From the NCBI GenBank assembly GCA_014529385.2, contig CM043964.1:102258087-102318086 (forward strand): a stretch of DNA of 60,000 nt. The letters are read 5' to 3'. The stretch's first letter is position 1. Every line of letters begins with the position of its first letter. This stretch comes from Adiantum capillus-veneris (Eukaryota; Streptophyta; Polypodiopsida; Polypodiales; Pteridaceae). Both the position numbers and the translations under genes were made by a program. The notes beneath the pieces were generated by a model. The model worked only from the letters and a program-made list of their open reading frames with translations, made no database searches and was not told the origin of the DNA. This document shows positions 1 to 11,928 of this stretch, one piece after another.

Positions 1-63
1 ACTTTCTTTGGTTGTATAGTTTGGAAGCAGATATGCGATTTTGTGAACCTATGTCGTAAATGC

Positions 64-64
64 A

Positions 65-105
<41 letters not shown>

Positions 106-110
106 ACACA

Positions 111-147
<37 letters not shown>
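64..147. repeat. Compound microsatellite (CT)n(CA)n
   Basis: About 41 bases of CT repeat with one CT-to-TT interruption switch directly into about 43 bases of CA repeat. The same CT-then-CA order recurs at 29302-29382, and its complement (GT then GA) occurs at 25835-25909. Confidence 0.97.
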
Positions 148-152
<5 letters not shown>

Positions 153-891
153 CTACTTTTAACTAAAGTAGCTTAACATCTTTTCCACACCTAAACACAC
201 TCACATATATATTTTTTTACCATCCCCGCACAATTCTCCTAACTAAAACTTTGATTGCTCTTCTCCAGCTAGGCTTAGGACCATGCCTATAGATACACAT
301 TAGGCACCTTGTGCCTTCCTGCAACTTATGTTGCACCATCATAACTTATCTCATATACCCACTTGTTCACATAGTATAATAGATGGTAAAAAATTTAAAA
401 CTCCCACGTGACCCGTGCTTTTCCATGGCACCAAGCCACATTCCTTATACTACCTAACCACTTGTTGGTGCTTTTTCCTTAGTCTAATAAAACCCCACAT
501 GGTACGGTGCCCTTCGCGGGGTGCTTGGCCTCTTTTGGTAAAAATGTGTATGACTCTACCCCCCAAAGGGGTACTTGGCTTATTTCCCACTCTCGATTTT
601 TGTGGCACTTACTTAGGTGCATTGAAGCCTATTGGCGGGCGTAGGTACTTTGTTAAAGCATCACACCCCATTTTTTGCCTCCCTCTCTTCCCCTTGACCA
701 TGTTGCTCTCTTTGCTACACCTGCGCACCTTCTATATTCCACCTCTCTCCCACCTTTACCTCTATGAGAGTTACCATGGTGGCTGCCACTTATAATCATA
801 TGCCTTGAGATTTGGACATGGTGATGAGCAAATCGGGATGGGATTTTCCTTTTGATGGTTTTACTCGATGCATCCTCCGGTGGTTTATCAC

Positions 892-899
892 TATATAAA
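892..899 (+). promoter_or_regulatory. TATA-box-like site, possible decayed LTR promoter
   Basis: TATATAAA is followed by GAGGTGACGG and then a T/G-rich stretch. The context resembles the promoter and leader of a plant LTR. There is no downstream gene, so this is a sequence match only. Confidence 0.25.
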
Positions 900-2643
900 T
901 GAGGTGACGGTTGCTTTATTCCCCTCACTTAGCCTTGTCTTTGTGTATTGTATGTGTATGTGAAATAGAGTTTTGAGGGCTTTTTGGTTGCTTGCTTACT
1001 GTGTGGCTATGGAGTTGGTGGAATATGATGGTGCTTCTCGGGTTCGTACCCTATCAAAACTGGCTCTGTTTTTCAGATTTTACAATATGCTTTATCATTA
1101 CTCTACACTGGCTCGTTTATTTAGTGGTTAATAGTGTGTTAGCACTGCTGGGTACGCTGGGTAAGTATTTGACAAAACATGAACATTATTGTTTTTTTAT
1201 TGTGAGCGTGTTTTTGGCATCACGTTTAAGTATATGGGTAGAAGTACCTTGCCTAGGGGGCTCTCATTACAGTCGACATCTAGTTTTTGTTTTGGTTTTT
1301 TTTTTTCCATACTATAAAAGGTGTTTTTTGGTTTTTTTTACCACATTGCACATGTATACTAACATCATGCAAAGGGCTTGTAGTAGTACTACATAATGTA
1401 AAAAAGGTGTTTTTTTTCATTCCCTTTTGCCATTATTGTGGTATAAGGCACCTGAGCTTTTTGCTCAAAGCTCCCACAGGTTTTTTTGGCTCAGAAAAGG
1501 TTGATATTGGCAGCTTGAGGCTTTAATCGGGCTATATTGTACTGTATATTTTGTGCTTAGAGCTGTTGATCACTGGAGTTAATGAATATTTTGTTTTACT
1601 TAGAAGTTACATGACTTTTGTCTTGTTGTCATTTCTTTGCTAAGAAAGTTTAGGTTGCTGTGTGGTTTTAAAAAAAAAAAAAGAAATAGGTTATATATAT
1701 TACCTTGCTCGTCCTAACGATTTTTGCAAGAAAAATAGTGGCCTTTGTTGTTATGGTATGTTTTAAATTTGGGTGCTTATACATAAGGATTGCAAGGCTT
1801 ACATCTCCCTTCTCTCTCGGAATAGTTACACTAGGCCATCGTGTCGATTCATTTATTTCAACTAGTTGTAGTTGCATGCTCTCTCGTGAAATGGACTGTA
1901 CATAAACATTTTTTGAGGCTTGCGGTACAATGGGACTCATAAAGATCCATACTGTCAAAATGTGCAAAATACTGTACAAATTGATGGATAGGATGATACT
2001 AAATATTTTGGGGACAAAACTAGGAGTAAAACATTTGGATTAGAAGGGGTAGTGGCCTTCTGATCAAAATTTTATTTATTTAAATATCTACTTAAATGGT
2101 TAAAAATTTGGGGTATATAATAACCTTATCTATAACTAAAGAAAATTTTCACTTGTATTTGAAAGGAGTGATGACCTTTTGAAGTACAAGTATAAAATGA
2201 ACTTAAAAAGAAACAAAAAAACACACACACCTTTTACTTTGCAAAAATACAAGATTGGCTTGGACAATAGTTTTCAGGTTGAAAAAGTTGTAAGATGGAC
2301 ATGGATAATAGCTGATAAAGTCCATGGACACCTATAAAACACATTCAAGGGTAACATATATGTCTTGTTTGTATGGATGTAGGTGAGGACTCTATCCATT
2401 CTTGGAATTTTTTTGGCTTAGTTGTTGTCCATTCACTGATGTACCAGACGCTTGCCACTTTATGGAAAAATCCATACAAGATTACCCCGTGTATATAAAG
2501 ATTGGAATGAGACCTCATTCTTATAGCTATGTACAAAAATAATTTAAAGACTGAGTTGTTTTTGTGCTACCTCTTGTCACTTGTCTAAAGCCAAGTGTCT
2601 TTTAAACTTTTACGTTCTTTTGAGTATATTTATTAAAGTAAAA

Positions 2644-2668
2644 CAACAACACACACACACACACACAC
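2644..2668. repeat. (AC)n microsatellite
   Basis: A short perfect AC tract of about 25 bases. A shorter interrupted CA tract lies at 2707-2725. Confidence 0.9.
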
Positions 2669-3349
2669 TTGGTCATTATACTTGCCTATGTGATCGCTTC
2701 ATCCTTCACACACACACTCACACACAATATTGATTTACCTCTATTAAATTATGACTCATTTGCTTGTTAATGCTAAGATCTTTATCCGGCTCAACCCAAG
2801 GCCTGCTTGGACATGACTGCCCATAATGCTTGAAAAGATGGCTTGTTTGTGTTTTCCTATGGTTTTGTGGATAAACACCATGCATAGCTACCTTGTACTG
2901 TGCTCAATAGGAGAATCTAGGCTTGATGGAGTTGATGGTTATATTATCATAAGGATGATTACTAAAAGGTTGTACCTTTCACTTTTCTCAATGGTGAGTG
3001 TGGACTTTTCTTAGATTCATCTAAACATATTTTCCCCTCCACTTGGGGCTTGGTGGTATGGGGTTGTACACATATACCCTGTGTTTGATACCTTGATGAT
3101 AGATTGTGGGGTGGCTTATGCTATGTTGGAGTTGATAGTTATAATGTCTTTTGGGTGATTACCTTGCATTTTTGCCTTAGGTTGAAGGGAGCTTTTGATA
3201 CTATGATCATTTTATGACCAGTGGTTCCTTCGATTTTAAAGAATTTGGGATTTTTGGACCTCCTAACCGAGTCGCTTGGTCAATTTACTTGGCTTGGAGT
3301 GCTATAGTACAATCTGCTAAGTTTCCTTAGCCCAATAATGCACTTTTTT

Positions 3350-5042
3350 AAAGAAGCTACTTTTGCATGCTATCCTATAGATATTGTAGCTGGATTTTGC
3401 CTTTCTCATCACAAAACTTTGTTGTCAGCTTTGTTTAATTTATGCTCACATCAAGAGTAGCCAAGATTTGGTCCCATCCAAATGGCTCAAATAAATCCTC
3501 AAGGAATGGTTATGGAGTGTAGTCCTTATCCTCTATTGGTCTCTTTAGAATACAGTCTTCTTTGATCAAGCTCCCACACTTAGAGGCTCCACACATCCAA
3601 AGATATGATTTGCTTTGCAACCATGTTGGTATCTCCTTATTGTTGATTGTTATTGAGGCAAACTCCTCTACATGAGTTCAACTAGCATCTCTATAATTGT
3701 GGTCCTTCACACTGATTCTTGTAGTAATCTCCTCGTGCCTTAAGTAGATATGGTCATAACTCCAATCTTGTACCATTTTAAGTAGATATGGTCATAGCTC
3801 CAAGCTTTGCATTTTAAGTTGACGCATGGTGGTCTCCCCAAAATGACATCAAAGTTGTTGCTTTTGCCAAAATCCACTATGGCAAAGGTATGCTCGTACT
3901 CTATTCCGCATGAGGATACTATGATTTTTTCTAACATACCCACTGGACTCTGTACATAGCCATCTACAAGTTGCAACTTTATTTGTGTTTTTCTGAGGGC
4001 TGGTCTTCCCCATTTCTCCCATATTTCCTTTGTAGCAATGGCCACTCTAGCCCTGCTAACAAGTATAGCAATCGTTTTGACCCCTTTGTGTTCTAGTTGC
4101 AAGGTGGTGTTTCCTTCCTCTCCTTCAAAATAATCACCCACCTTGTTTATAGGCACTGGCTTTGTCTTTGGCTTGTCTTGTGTTATTTTACCCATGTGTT
4201 CATCTAAGGGGATGTCTTGATGATGGATTTTCAGCCCTATCTTCTCTAGATTTTTTCCCACTTCTCCCCATGGATGTGGTCTAATTTGTAAGATAGGAGA
4301 CGATATTAATTTGTGTAAGCTTTTGGTGTCCATCATCTTTGGAACTGGCTTCCATTGAGAAGGCACCACTTTGATCTCCATTTTTTTTCATGCTCTTGTA
4401 TGAAAGACAGCAAAGTCTTCAATGTTTTTGGTTTACTCCATGAATACTTCCATCCTTGCATCACCGTATTCGATATTGTATATCACCAGGATAAAACTCA
4501 TGATCCATATCGATCTCAGTGCTATGTGCAAATGTAAAAGTTGCACTAACATCCTTTCTATTCCATTGTTTCCCACAAAGCTTGTGGCCATGGCTCATCC
4601 ACTTTTGGAATTGGTATCATTACTTGTGACTTGGTGTCATTTGTGGTATTAGCTACAACTCTTCTATCCAATGGTGTTTTAGGCTCTAGTCTCATGTGTT
4701 TATTTGTGTCATTTCTTTTGTGCTCAATTTCCTCGTCCCTTTTGTGGTTTAACATTTTTGTTCTAGGGATGTCTGGTTTTCCTAGCTCCATTAGAGCTTG
4801 AGCGGTCTTTATGAAACTTCGACACATTTTGAATCTCTATTTTTCAACTTCAAGATGCGATGTTTTGACCTTGGAAGAGTGTTTCCATGCCATACAGCTA
4901 CCTTTTTGAATAGTTTTGTTGCATTTTTTTTGCACATTTTGTTTGGGATGGAGCGGGATTTCGGTACCTTCTCGGATGACCACATAACTTGGCAGGATCG
5001 TGCCTTAGGTTTTCTAATACTCCTCCTTAAGTTCCGTTGCAA
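3350..5042 (-). mobile_element. Ty3/gypsy family A remnant, copy A1 (protease region)
   Basis: Read on the minus strand, this stretch is collinear with copy A2 at 10350-11850. The shared order is: a segment with AQALME, a segment with RRVVANTT and EPWPQALWE, a segment with VPSQWKPVPKMMDTKSLH, the protease, then a linker with LWMCGA and ILATLDV that is also shared with A3 at 41680-41900. Frames are broken between segments (about 4381 to 4558, and after 3740). Nothing of RT or integrase is found below 3350, so this is a fragment of an old element. It lies opposite in orientation to A2. The assignment rests on internal homology among three copies in this window. Confidence 0.75.
3740..4381 (-). 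pseudogene. Retropepsin region of A1 (broken gag-pro)
   Basis: A 213-codon open frame encodes the aspartic protease part of a family A polyprotein. The active-site strand appears as LVSRARVAIATKEIWEKWG, where a retropepsin should show D-[ST]-G. The aspartate is replaced by valine and the glycine by arginine, so the enzyme would be dead. The C-terminal hallmark FDVILGRP is present near residues 178-185. The region before the protease contains KVGDYFEGEEGNTTL, which is nearly identical in A2 at 11116-11160. The frame ends shortly after the protease. The family call is firm; function is lost. Confidence 0.75.
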
Positions 5043-5719
5043 TCTGATGTTGTTTGGATGTCAAAAATGCGTAATGACCTAGAGTGATGAGATTGGACAT
5101 AGGTAGATTTTCGGACTAAAGAGTGATATATTTTTTAAAGGTAGCTGAATGCGAATGCATAGTTTTGTAGGTTCACTTCTTGAGATTGAAATCTCAAAGA
5201 GTCTCTATGCTCCATCCCGAGTCGCTTCCTTGAGTATTGACATATGTTAGTGCCTGATAGCTATGCTGTAGACATCCATCGCGGGGCGACCGGCTAACAT
5301 TGGCGTCACTGCAAGGGATTACAATCCTTAGGTGGTGAGTGACCTAGTCGTACGGAAAAGTCTCCTTTTTAGAGATTTTGATAACCATTTCATTTACATT
5401 TAGGCAGTAAAGTAGCTAGATGAGGTTTTAGTGCTTGGTAAAGACTGGAGTCGAGGACTGACCAGTTCTACTCTTTAGGAGCAAGCAGAGTTGTGAGTGA
5501 GATATAGAAGGTATTTCATTCTTTGTTTTTCTCTATGCTTGGTAAGGGCTGCTTAGCCATCCATTACATTGTTATTTTTGCACTATTTTATTCATTTATG
5601 TTCCTATATTCATTTAGTTCATAGGAGTAGGTTAAATAACAACTTCAACCATCAAATGAGGCTGAAAGCATCAAGGTAAAAAACTGTGTGGAACCATATT
5701 TTGGTACAAAAGACCATAA

Positions 5720-7110
5720 CCTTGAAAAAGTGAAAATTCGATGGTCAGAGCATCAAACTTGAATCAAAACCCAAAAAGACCTTGAAAAAGGGATAACCAG
5801 GCTTATAGGAAAAGCAATTTTTTCTCAATTTTGTAGAGAAAAATGGATCGCGATCCATGTACCTCTGTGACCAATTGACTAAAAATTGTCAACCATTGTT
5901 TGGGCTTGCTTCCAGATACCAAAATCTTGATTTTGACCAGAAATAGACTGCTAAAGTACATCCAGAATCAATAAATTAGTTCAATCTGCAAAAAACCTTG
6001 GAAATCTAGTAAACACTTGAGAAATTGAACTTCTAGAGTTCCAAATTCAAAAAGGGGTGAGAATTAGCTTCTATAGGTAATAGGAAACATGTAGGACCAA
6101 AATTTATCTCAAGGTGCTTTCCAACATGGATCACGATCCATGTACTTGTAGACATTTTGGGCTGATATTTGACCAGTGTATCCCTGACAACTAGTTGATC
6201 AACTTTTACAAAAGAGACCACAACAAAAAATGCAGAAAGTTGATCAAAACACCAAAAAACAGCTGATAGCCAAAAACCACAAAGCAGACACAAAATCTTG
6301 CTTTTGGTTGGGCAAAAGGGTTCAAATCCAAAAAGATTTGGGGAAGTGTGTCACGATAACCTAGACTATAAACTGACCAAATCTCATGTAAAAATGAGGT
6401 CAAACATGGATCATGATCCATGTACCTCATCAAGATTTTGAGATAAAATTTGACAAGGGGATAATTGGTAAACTTTTCAAAACAATTCCCAAAAGAACCA
6501 TTGGCAAAAAGTTTACAAAAGAGGTGGAAAACACCAAAAATAGATGATAGTTGAAAAACCACTAGAACAGACGTTAAAACTCAATTTTTGATGACAAAAG
6601 CTAGTTCAATTCCAAAACCTTTGATATGCTCACATCTCGTAAACATGCTGATCCTAATGGTATCAAGAAAAGGCAAGTTGGCTTCCCTACATGGATTGCG
6701 ATTCATGTACCTTTCATGAAATTATGAACAAAAATTGGACCATTGAGGAGCTTAAACCATTTTGAACAAAAAGTCCCAAAGCAAGGAAGCAAAAAGAAAT
6801 CCAGAACGAGGTCAAAAAGGGCAAAATCGGTTCAGATCAAAAATCACATAAAAGGACTAGGATTTGAATTTTGACCACCCTAAACAGACCCAAACTTTGC
6901 AAAAAGTATAGAGTTGAGATCTTTAGACTATGAGGGATCAAAATCACCCCATTTGGCCACTGAAGTGCATGGATTGCGATACATGTTCCTCTAAGACATA
7001 CTAAAACCAGAACTTCACCACAACCAGAGATAGTCTCTAGAACCCTAGTGGTTTTTTCAAAATTGAAATTGGACTTAAGTTATGGATGCTATAAGAAAAA
7101 TTGTGAAGTT
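5720..7110. repeat. Degenerate tandem array, period about 282 bp, palindromic core
   Basis: Five copies of an imperfect palindrome, best form ACATGGATCATGATCCATGT, are centred at 5850, 6133, 6413, 6698 and 6977. The spacings are 283, 280, 285 and 279. The DNA between them also matches from unit to unit: phrases such as caaaacaccaaaaa, gatagccaaaaaccac and aaaatgaggtcaaaca recur at corresponding offsets, most clearly between the units at 6130-6413 and 6413-6698. The array therefore comes from tandem duplication of a unit of about 282 bp with substantial later divergence. It lies between two oppositely oriented family A remnants, just upstream of the A2 gag. It could be part of that element's untranslated region or LTR, or an old satellite. 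Confidence 0.8.
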
Positions 7111-7434
7111 ATTAAAAATGTCGGATAAAATTTTGTCGATTGTAAGTTTGGACTAACAAGAGTGGCTTGTAACTCATAGCCATTAAGCATTTTTTACAGG
7201 GTGCAAGAGCTAGAGAGTGCGGCCCAACAAGTAAGTCAAACCAGAGAGAATACAAGGCGGCCAATGAGGTAACAAGGTTGGGGTTTTGTAAGATCAATTC
7301 TTCATGTGTTTGCGATCAGGAAGATTGTACCACAATAGGAATCCAAGCCTAAGAGACCAAGTGAGAAACATTTCAATTGAAGAGAGTGTGAATCAAATCC
7401 AATGCATTTGGTAGAAGCCATTTTAGAGTAAAGT

Positions 7435-8017
7435 TTGTCGGATACTTCATCAGAAAAATCATACACCAAAATGATTGAGGGATTCAACAGGGTGAGCTTT
7501 AAGGAAGGAACTTCCATGGGGACATGTCCTTCTCAAACCGCATCGGACGTCAAGCTATTGTATCTAAAATTTCAACTCGAGAACAAGCTTAAAGCTAAAA
7601 TCTATAAGGATAGAATGGACTACTATTCTGTTAAGTTGGAAACAAACCAAGTGAGTTCAAAGACCTTGTAGATGTGGACTATAACACTTTGATCGAGAAG
7701 GAATGATGTATCTATTTGTGCATAACCCCTTTATTGTGGACAAATGGGGGTTGCCTGGCACCAAGGACAAAGTATATGAGGAGTTAGTGGATGAGCCACT
7801 AAAGTTGTACAAGCAAAACAATGTGCTTAGGTGCACTAACAAGACGGAGCGGCTTAGTACAAACAACACTTACGTGGGGCTATATAAATTCAAAGACGGA
7901 GAGCAAACACTCTATTATAGATGTGATAAACCCTTCATCGAGGAGTTGACCGACCACAAGAGACTATATGTTTTTACATACACGGGGGAGAAATATCAAA
8001 GTGGTCATGATGGATAA
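7435..8017 (+). pseudogene. A2 gag leader / N-terminal region
   Basis: Two open frames of 78 codons (7435-7671) and 104 codons (7703-8017) lie directly upstream of the gag core. They are separated by a frame change near 7675. The second contains a charged stretch with VYEELVDEPLKLYKQNN and LYVFTYTGEKYQSG. I recognise no domain. Their position and protein-like composition suggest the N-terminal part of the family A gag, but I have no independent homologue in the window. Confidence 0.4.
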
Positions 8018-8200
8018 GAATGACCGTAAATACTCTCCTATAGACCATAAGGAGTTAGATCAGTATACATACTTTGGTGGACCACTCCATTGATAATATG
8101 TAACCCTCGAGCAAGTTAGACCCATGACCACTCAAACAAGACCAGAAACTGGATACATGAGTCCAATAAGAACGAGAGTGGAAGATTCATTTGGGCATCA

Positions 8201-8960
8201 ATGATTCTTGAAGTAGGACCCATGGGATCATTGGGGTCGAGAGTTTCTTTGAACACACATAGGGGCAGTGAAGCACCTGATTTGACTTACACAACTAGAA
8301 CCCTTCCGACTGTTACACAAGATCGAACAGAACAATCGTATCAAAGAGTAGAGGATAGGACACCAATTGTAGTGCCAAGGGGAGAATACAAAACTAGAGA
8401 GACAATATCAGGAGGATCGGGAATGGTTAGAATGGTTGCCGAGGCTAGACGCATGTGGCCCTCTCAAGTGTCCAAGTGTGTACTTAAAAAGTATAGTGGG
8501 TCGGGGGAATCCGTATATGCACATGTTTCAATCTTCAAACAAGTGTTGAGGGCTAAGTAGGTAACGGATTTCCATACTCAGTATGAAGGATTTGGATTAA
8601 TCCTAGAAGGAACAGCCTTTACTTGGTTCCAACCATTAAATAGTCAAGATTTTCCCAACATAGAACAACTTCTATGAGAATTTGCAGCAGAGGAATTCTC
8701 AAAGAGAGGGATTAAGCATAATATGGTCTCCCAAATTTATGCATTCAAAAAAAGGAGAAAGGAAAGGTGAAAGAAGCCTCACTTCTATTCAAGCAGTACA
8801 TTGAAAGATGTCCTGCCAGAGAGCTACCTCAAGATGAGAGACTTTTAGTCCTTTTCATACAAGGATTGTGAAATGAGATTACAAGAAAAGATCTACACTT
8901 GAAGGATGTGTTACCTTCGAGAAAGTCACTAGAGAGACACTGTATCTAGTAGACAACTAT
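8201..8960 (+). pseudogene. A2 gag core (retrotransposon gag domain, broken)
   Basis: Gag assembles the particle that packages the element's RNA. The first frame runs 8201-8560. After a stop, the gag signature GTAFTWFQPL appears at about 8610-8640, followed by a segment with EFSKRG and then LLFKQYIERC and ARELPQDERLL, typical of the C-terminal half of the plant retrotransposon gag domain. At least four in-frame stops or shifts interrupt it (near 8560, 8678, 8757 and 8870). The zinc knuckles follow at 9159 and 9782, the usual gag order. Confidence 0.65.
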
Positions 8961-9158
8961 AAAGCGTATGGGGAGGTGATCTAGGATATAGACCAAGGGA
9001 CGAGTAGCACCTCCTTGACCACTAATGAATCCATGATGAAACTGCGTGGGAAGAACCCAACTATGCTGAAAGTTGATCAAATGATTGAGGAAGTGATTAG
9101 AAGGATGAACCAAGGTAACAGGCCAAACCCGAACACACGACAATAGCCCACACAAAAA

Positions 9159-9970
9159 TGTGACAATTGTGGAGGAGACCATCCAACTTAGTGGTGAAAC
9201 ATGCGACTGAGGCCAAGAGCAAACATACAACGTGTATTGAAGTGGTGTGCTATCGAACAAAAATGGACAAACCATGAGAACCACAAATGTTTCTACGACA
9301 AAAACTACATTAGGGAAAGACCATATGAGCCACCTGGAATGCAACAATTGCCACCACCTCCAAGATATCAAGTAGGACAAAACAACGATGTCCAAGGGCA
9401 AGAAAAACCTCAACCTTTGTTGGGACAAAAACCTCCTTTATCCCAAGAAAACAAAGCCATGGTGAGAATTTCATGACCCATAGAGGCACTTGCGGATCAA
9501 AGAATGATGCCAATATTTTCATGCCTAGAAGATGCAGACATATCTCTTATGAGAGACGATTAGACAGTAGTGCCTATGCTTTTGAATGATAAATTCCATG
9601 GAAAGGTTGTGAGCGGATGATAGAACCATCGTACATAACACAACTAACAAAAAATTGTTACCTGGTCGATGAAAATATGCTCATGCTCATGGCAAATTAA
9701 AACTACAGACCTAGGGGATACCCTCCTAGAGCCGGACAATTGATGGGAGCTCCACAAGCTTCCCCACCACCAGTAGGACCGTGCTATAAATGTGGAGGTG
9801 ATCATTGGGCAAGAAGTTGTCCGTACAAAGGAGAGTGTATCAAAATCTTTGGGTATTGTGAGGGATGTACAAATGACCATCTAATTCCACACTATCCACC
9901 AAAAAACCCTTATAACAAAGGGAAAGCCACCATAACAAAACTAGAGTTGTATCAAGCTCAAGTGGATTAG
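9159..9970 (+). pseudogene. A2 nucleocapsid region with two cysteine knuckles
   Basis: CDNCGGDHPT at 9159 is a knuckle whose last cysteine is lost behind a stop. A second, intact one begins at 9782: CYKCGGDHWARSCP, spaced C-x2-C-x3-H-x4-C, one residue shorter than the classical C-x2-C-x4-H-x4-C but common in plant gag proteins. Further Cys/His residues follow in CIKIFGYCEGCTNDH. These motifs bind the element's RNA during packaging. The duplicated arrangement is a family character or a local duplication; the other copies lack this part, so I cannot tell. Confidence 0.65.
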
Positions 9971-10112
9971 AAATGGAACAAACGTTTCCAATGAATGCGA
10001 TAACAAGAGCACAAGCCTAGGAAGCAGCAAGGAATATACCTACGTGAGACAAAAACATCCCACCCAATCAAAGTGAGATAGAGAGTTTGTCGGTTAGGGC
10101 CCCCAAAAAATC

Positions 10113-10672
10113 TTGGAAAGCAAAATGGGACAAGATGAAAGCCAAAAGGATAAAAGAAAAACTAGCCTTAATAACCAAATTGCAGCAAACCAAAAAACAA
10201 TTGAGAGTGGAAAGGACCGTAAAGAAGAAATTGTTGTAGCAAAACCATCAGAAATACCTTTGAGAGGTTCGGTCTTGGTGGAAAAAGTCTTTGATTCATT
10301 AGATGCACTTTTGAAGGCTTATGAAGCTAGGCTAAAGCCCAACCAAACCCAAGAGCATAGATGGTCAACATATCCTCATCCAGGGTATGAGAAAGAGAGG
10401 TTGCAGATGTGCAAGGAGCTCATCCAAGTGGCTCAAGCTCTTATGGAACCACCAGTCCTTGATGCTCCAATACTGAGCTGTTGATCCCCAAAAGAATCCA
10501 GGAGATGGAGAATCGAGGCCCCAAAAACAAAAACCAAGGAGGGCTGGTAGTTGAGGCACCATTAGATACGAGGGTGGTAGCCAATACCACAAAGGGGTTG
10601 AGCTCACAAGTAGTTATGCCAATTTCAAAAGTGAAAGAACCATGGCCACAGGATCTGTGGGAGGATATATAA
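10113..10672 (+). pseudogene. A2 gag-protease linker
   Basis: Two overlapping open frames (10113-10484 and 10481-10672) encode a lysine-rich stretch and then CKELIQVAQALME and TRVVANTTKG. The latter motifs match A1 at 4558-4827 (AQALMELGK, RRVVANTT). The function of this segment is not known to me. Its conservation between two diverged copies indicates it was translated. The frame change at about 10484 is a single shift. Confidence 0.6.
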
Positions 10673-10812
10673 AAAAAAGATGGAAGTGCAACCTTTGAGT
10701 CAACCCCTATCAATGAGATCCATCTAGACCATGAATTCTACCCCGGAGATATTCGATCACTATATGGTGATGTGGGTACATAAATGTCAAAAAATATATT
10801 AAACCTCAGTCT

Positions 10813-11465
10813 TTGAAAACTTTACCTTCGTTCATTGACAACCATGAAACAAGATCAAAATTTAGAAAAGTACCATCTCAATGGAAACTTGATCCTAAGA
10901 TGATGGACACTAAAACTCTTCATGAGTTGATGTCATCTCCTATCCATTGTACGCTAACTCTATCCGAGTTATTTGCATCTAAGACCTCATATTTGGGAAG
11001 AGGTGGGATTTCTTTTGGAGAAAATAGGGCTGGTAATTTTGCAACCAATCGTTCCTCCAAAACCATCAAACAACCAAACACCCAAAAATACTAAAACACA
11101 GCCTGTACCAGTAAATAAGGTGGGAGACTACTGCGAGGGAGAGGAAGGGAATACTACCTTACCTGTGGAATACAAAGGACTAAAATGGCTGCTATATCAG
11201 ACACTAGGGCCAAAATTTCCATAGCAACCAAGGCAATGTGGGAAAAATGGGAAAAACCCGCTCTAAGGAAAACCCATATGAAACTGCAATTGGCGGATGG
11301 ATACTTGGAGAGACCGATTGGCATTTTGGAACAAATCATTGTATCCTCTTGTGTGGCATTTCATATGAACACACCTTTTCTATAATGAATTTTGATAAGA
11401 GCAGCAATTTTGATATCATATTGGGCAGACCATTCATGCGTCAACTCAAGATGGTACAAGACTAG
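10813..11465 (+). pseudogene. A2 retropepsin region
   Basis: This is the family A aspartic protease, broken into several frames. Upstream it carries VPSQWKLDPKMMDTKTLH and KVGDYCEGEEGNTTL as in A1. The active-site strand reads SDTRAKISIATKAMWEKW: the catalytic Asp is present, but the Gly of the D-[ST]-G triad is Arg. A1 has Arg at the same place. The C-terminal motif FDIILGRPFMRQLKMVQD is intact and ends at 11465. Frame changes occur near 10970, 11185 and 11330. Confidence 0.75.
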
Positions 11466-11469
11466 GGCT

Positions 11470-11928
11470 ATGACTATTTTTACTTAAGACGCAAGGATGT
11501 CACTACAAAGATTAGTGTCAAGGATCATAGTTATAGAAATGGCGAGCAAACCCTTGGGGAAGAGTTAAACTCCACAACTGAGCAAGAAGGGGAGATACCT
11601 TCTTGGCTACAAAGCAAAGTGCATATTTGGATGTGTGGAGCTTTGGAGTGTGGAAGTTTGAAAAAAGAAGACTGTATTCACAATCGACCAGAACGGGATG
11701 ATGCATACGTACTAGAGCCTTTTTTGGAAGAGATGTTCAAACCATTGGATAACAGCAGATACTGGCCACCCCTTGATGTGTGTGTGAATGAGGTGATCCT
11801 AGCCAAATTCTGTTATGAGGAAGGATATGATATAATTCCATTCCAAATGATGAGCTTCATTCTAAATGCAAAATTAGGATCAGAAGAACCTGACATGGAG
11901 GGAGTTACAGATTGTAGACGCTTAGTGG
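11470..11928 (+). pseudogene. A2 acidic linker between protease and RT (interrupted by T)
   Basis: After the protease come WLQSKVHIWMCGALECGS and then the open frame 11619 onward with LDVCVNEVILAKFC and EGYDIIPFQMM. Homologous stretches exist in A1 (3350-3740, minus) and A3 (41680-41900). At 11928 the coding text stops because element T is inserted. It resumes at 21672 in the same frame when T and one copy of its target duplication are ignored. Such linkers have no known catalytic role. Confidence 0.7.

Larger units (their letters stand above)
1..3349. other. Gene-free AT-rich region
   Basis: I see no convincing coding region here. The open frames are short, lack recognisable motifs and are rich in Phe, Leu and Cys, as expected from T-rich DNA. 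The stretch holds two microsatellites, a TATA-like site at 892 and an A-run at about 1669-1681. Parts of 400-1000 resemble a decayed LTR (TATA box, then a T/G-rich leader), but no partner LTR is visible. Confidence 0.6.
7435..11928 (+). mobile_element. Ty3/gypsy family A, copy A2, left part (gag to protease)
   Basis: This plus-strand series of broken coding blocks reads gag leader, gag core, two cysteine knuckles, linker, protease and acidic linker. It is cut at 11928 by element T and continues at 21672 with the rest of pol. I cannot find a 5' LTR. The upstream DNA is the 282-bp array. Many stop codons and frameshifts show the copy is old and non-functional. Confidence 0.8.

Noticed and set aside
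415-795. 126-codon open frame on the plus strand
   Set aside because: No motif, T-rich composition, and an antisense frame of similar quality overlaps it.
5843-6986. Regularly spaced palindromes resembling a CRISPR array
   Set aside because: The period is about 282 bases, the spacers are themselves related, and the host is a plant.
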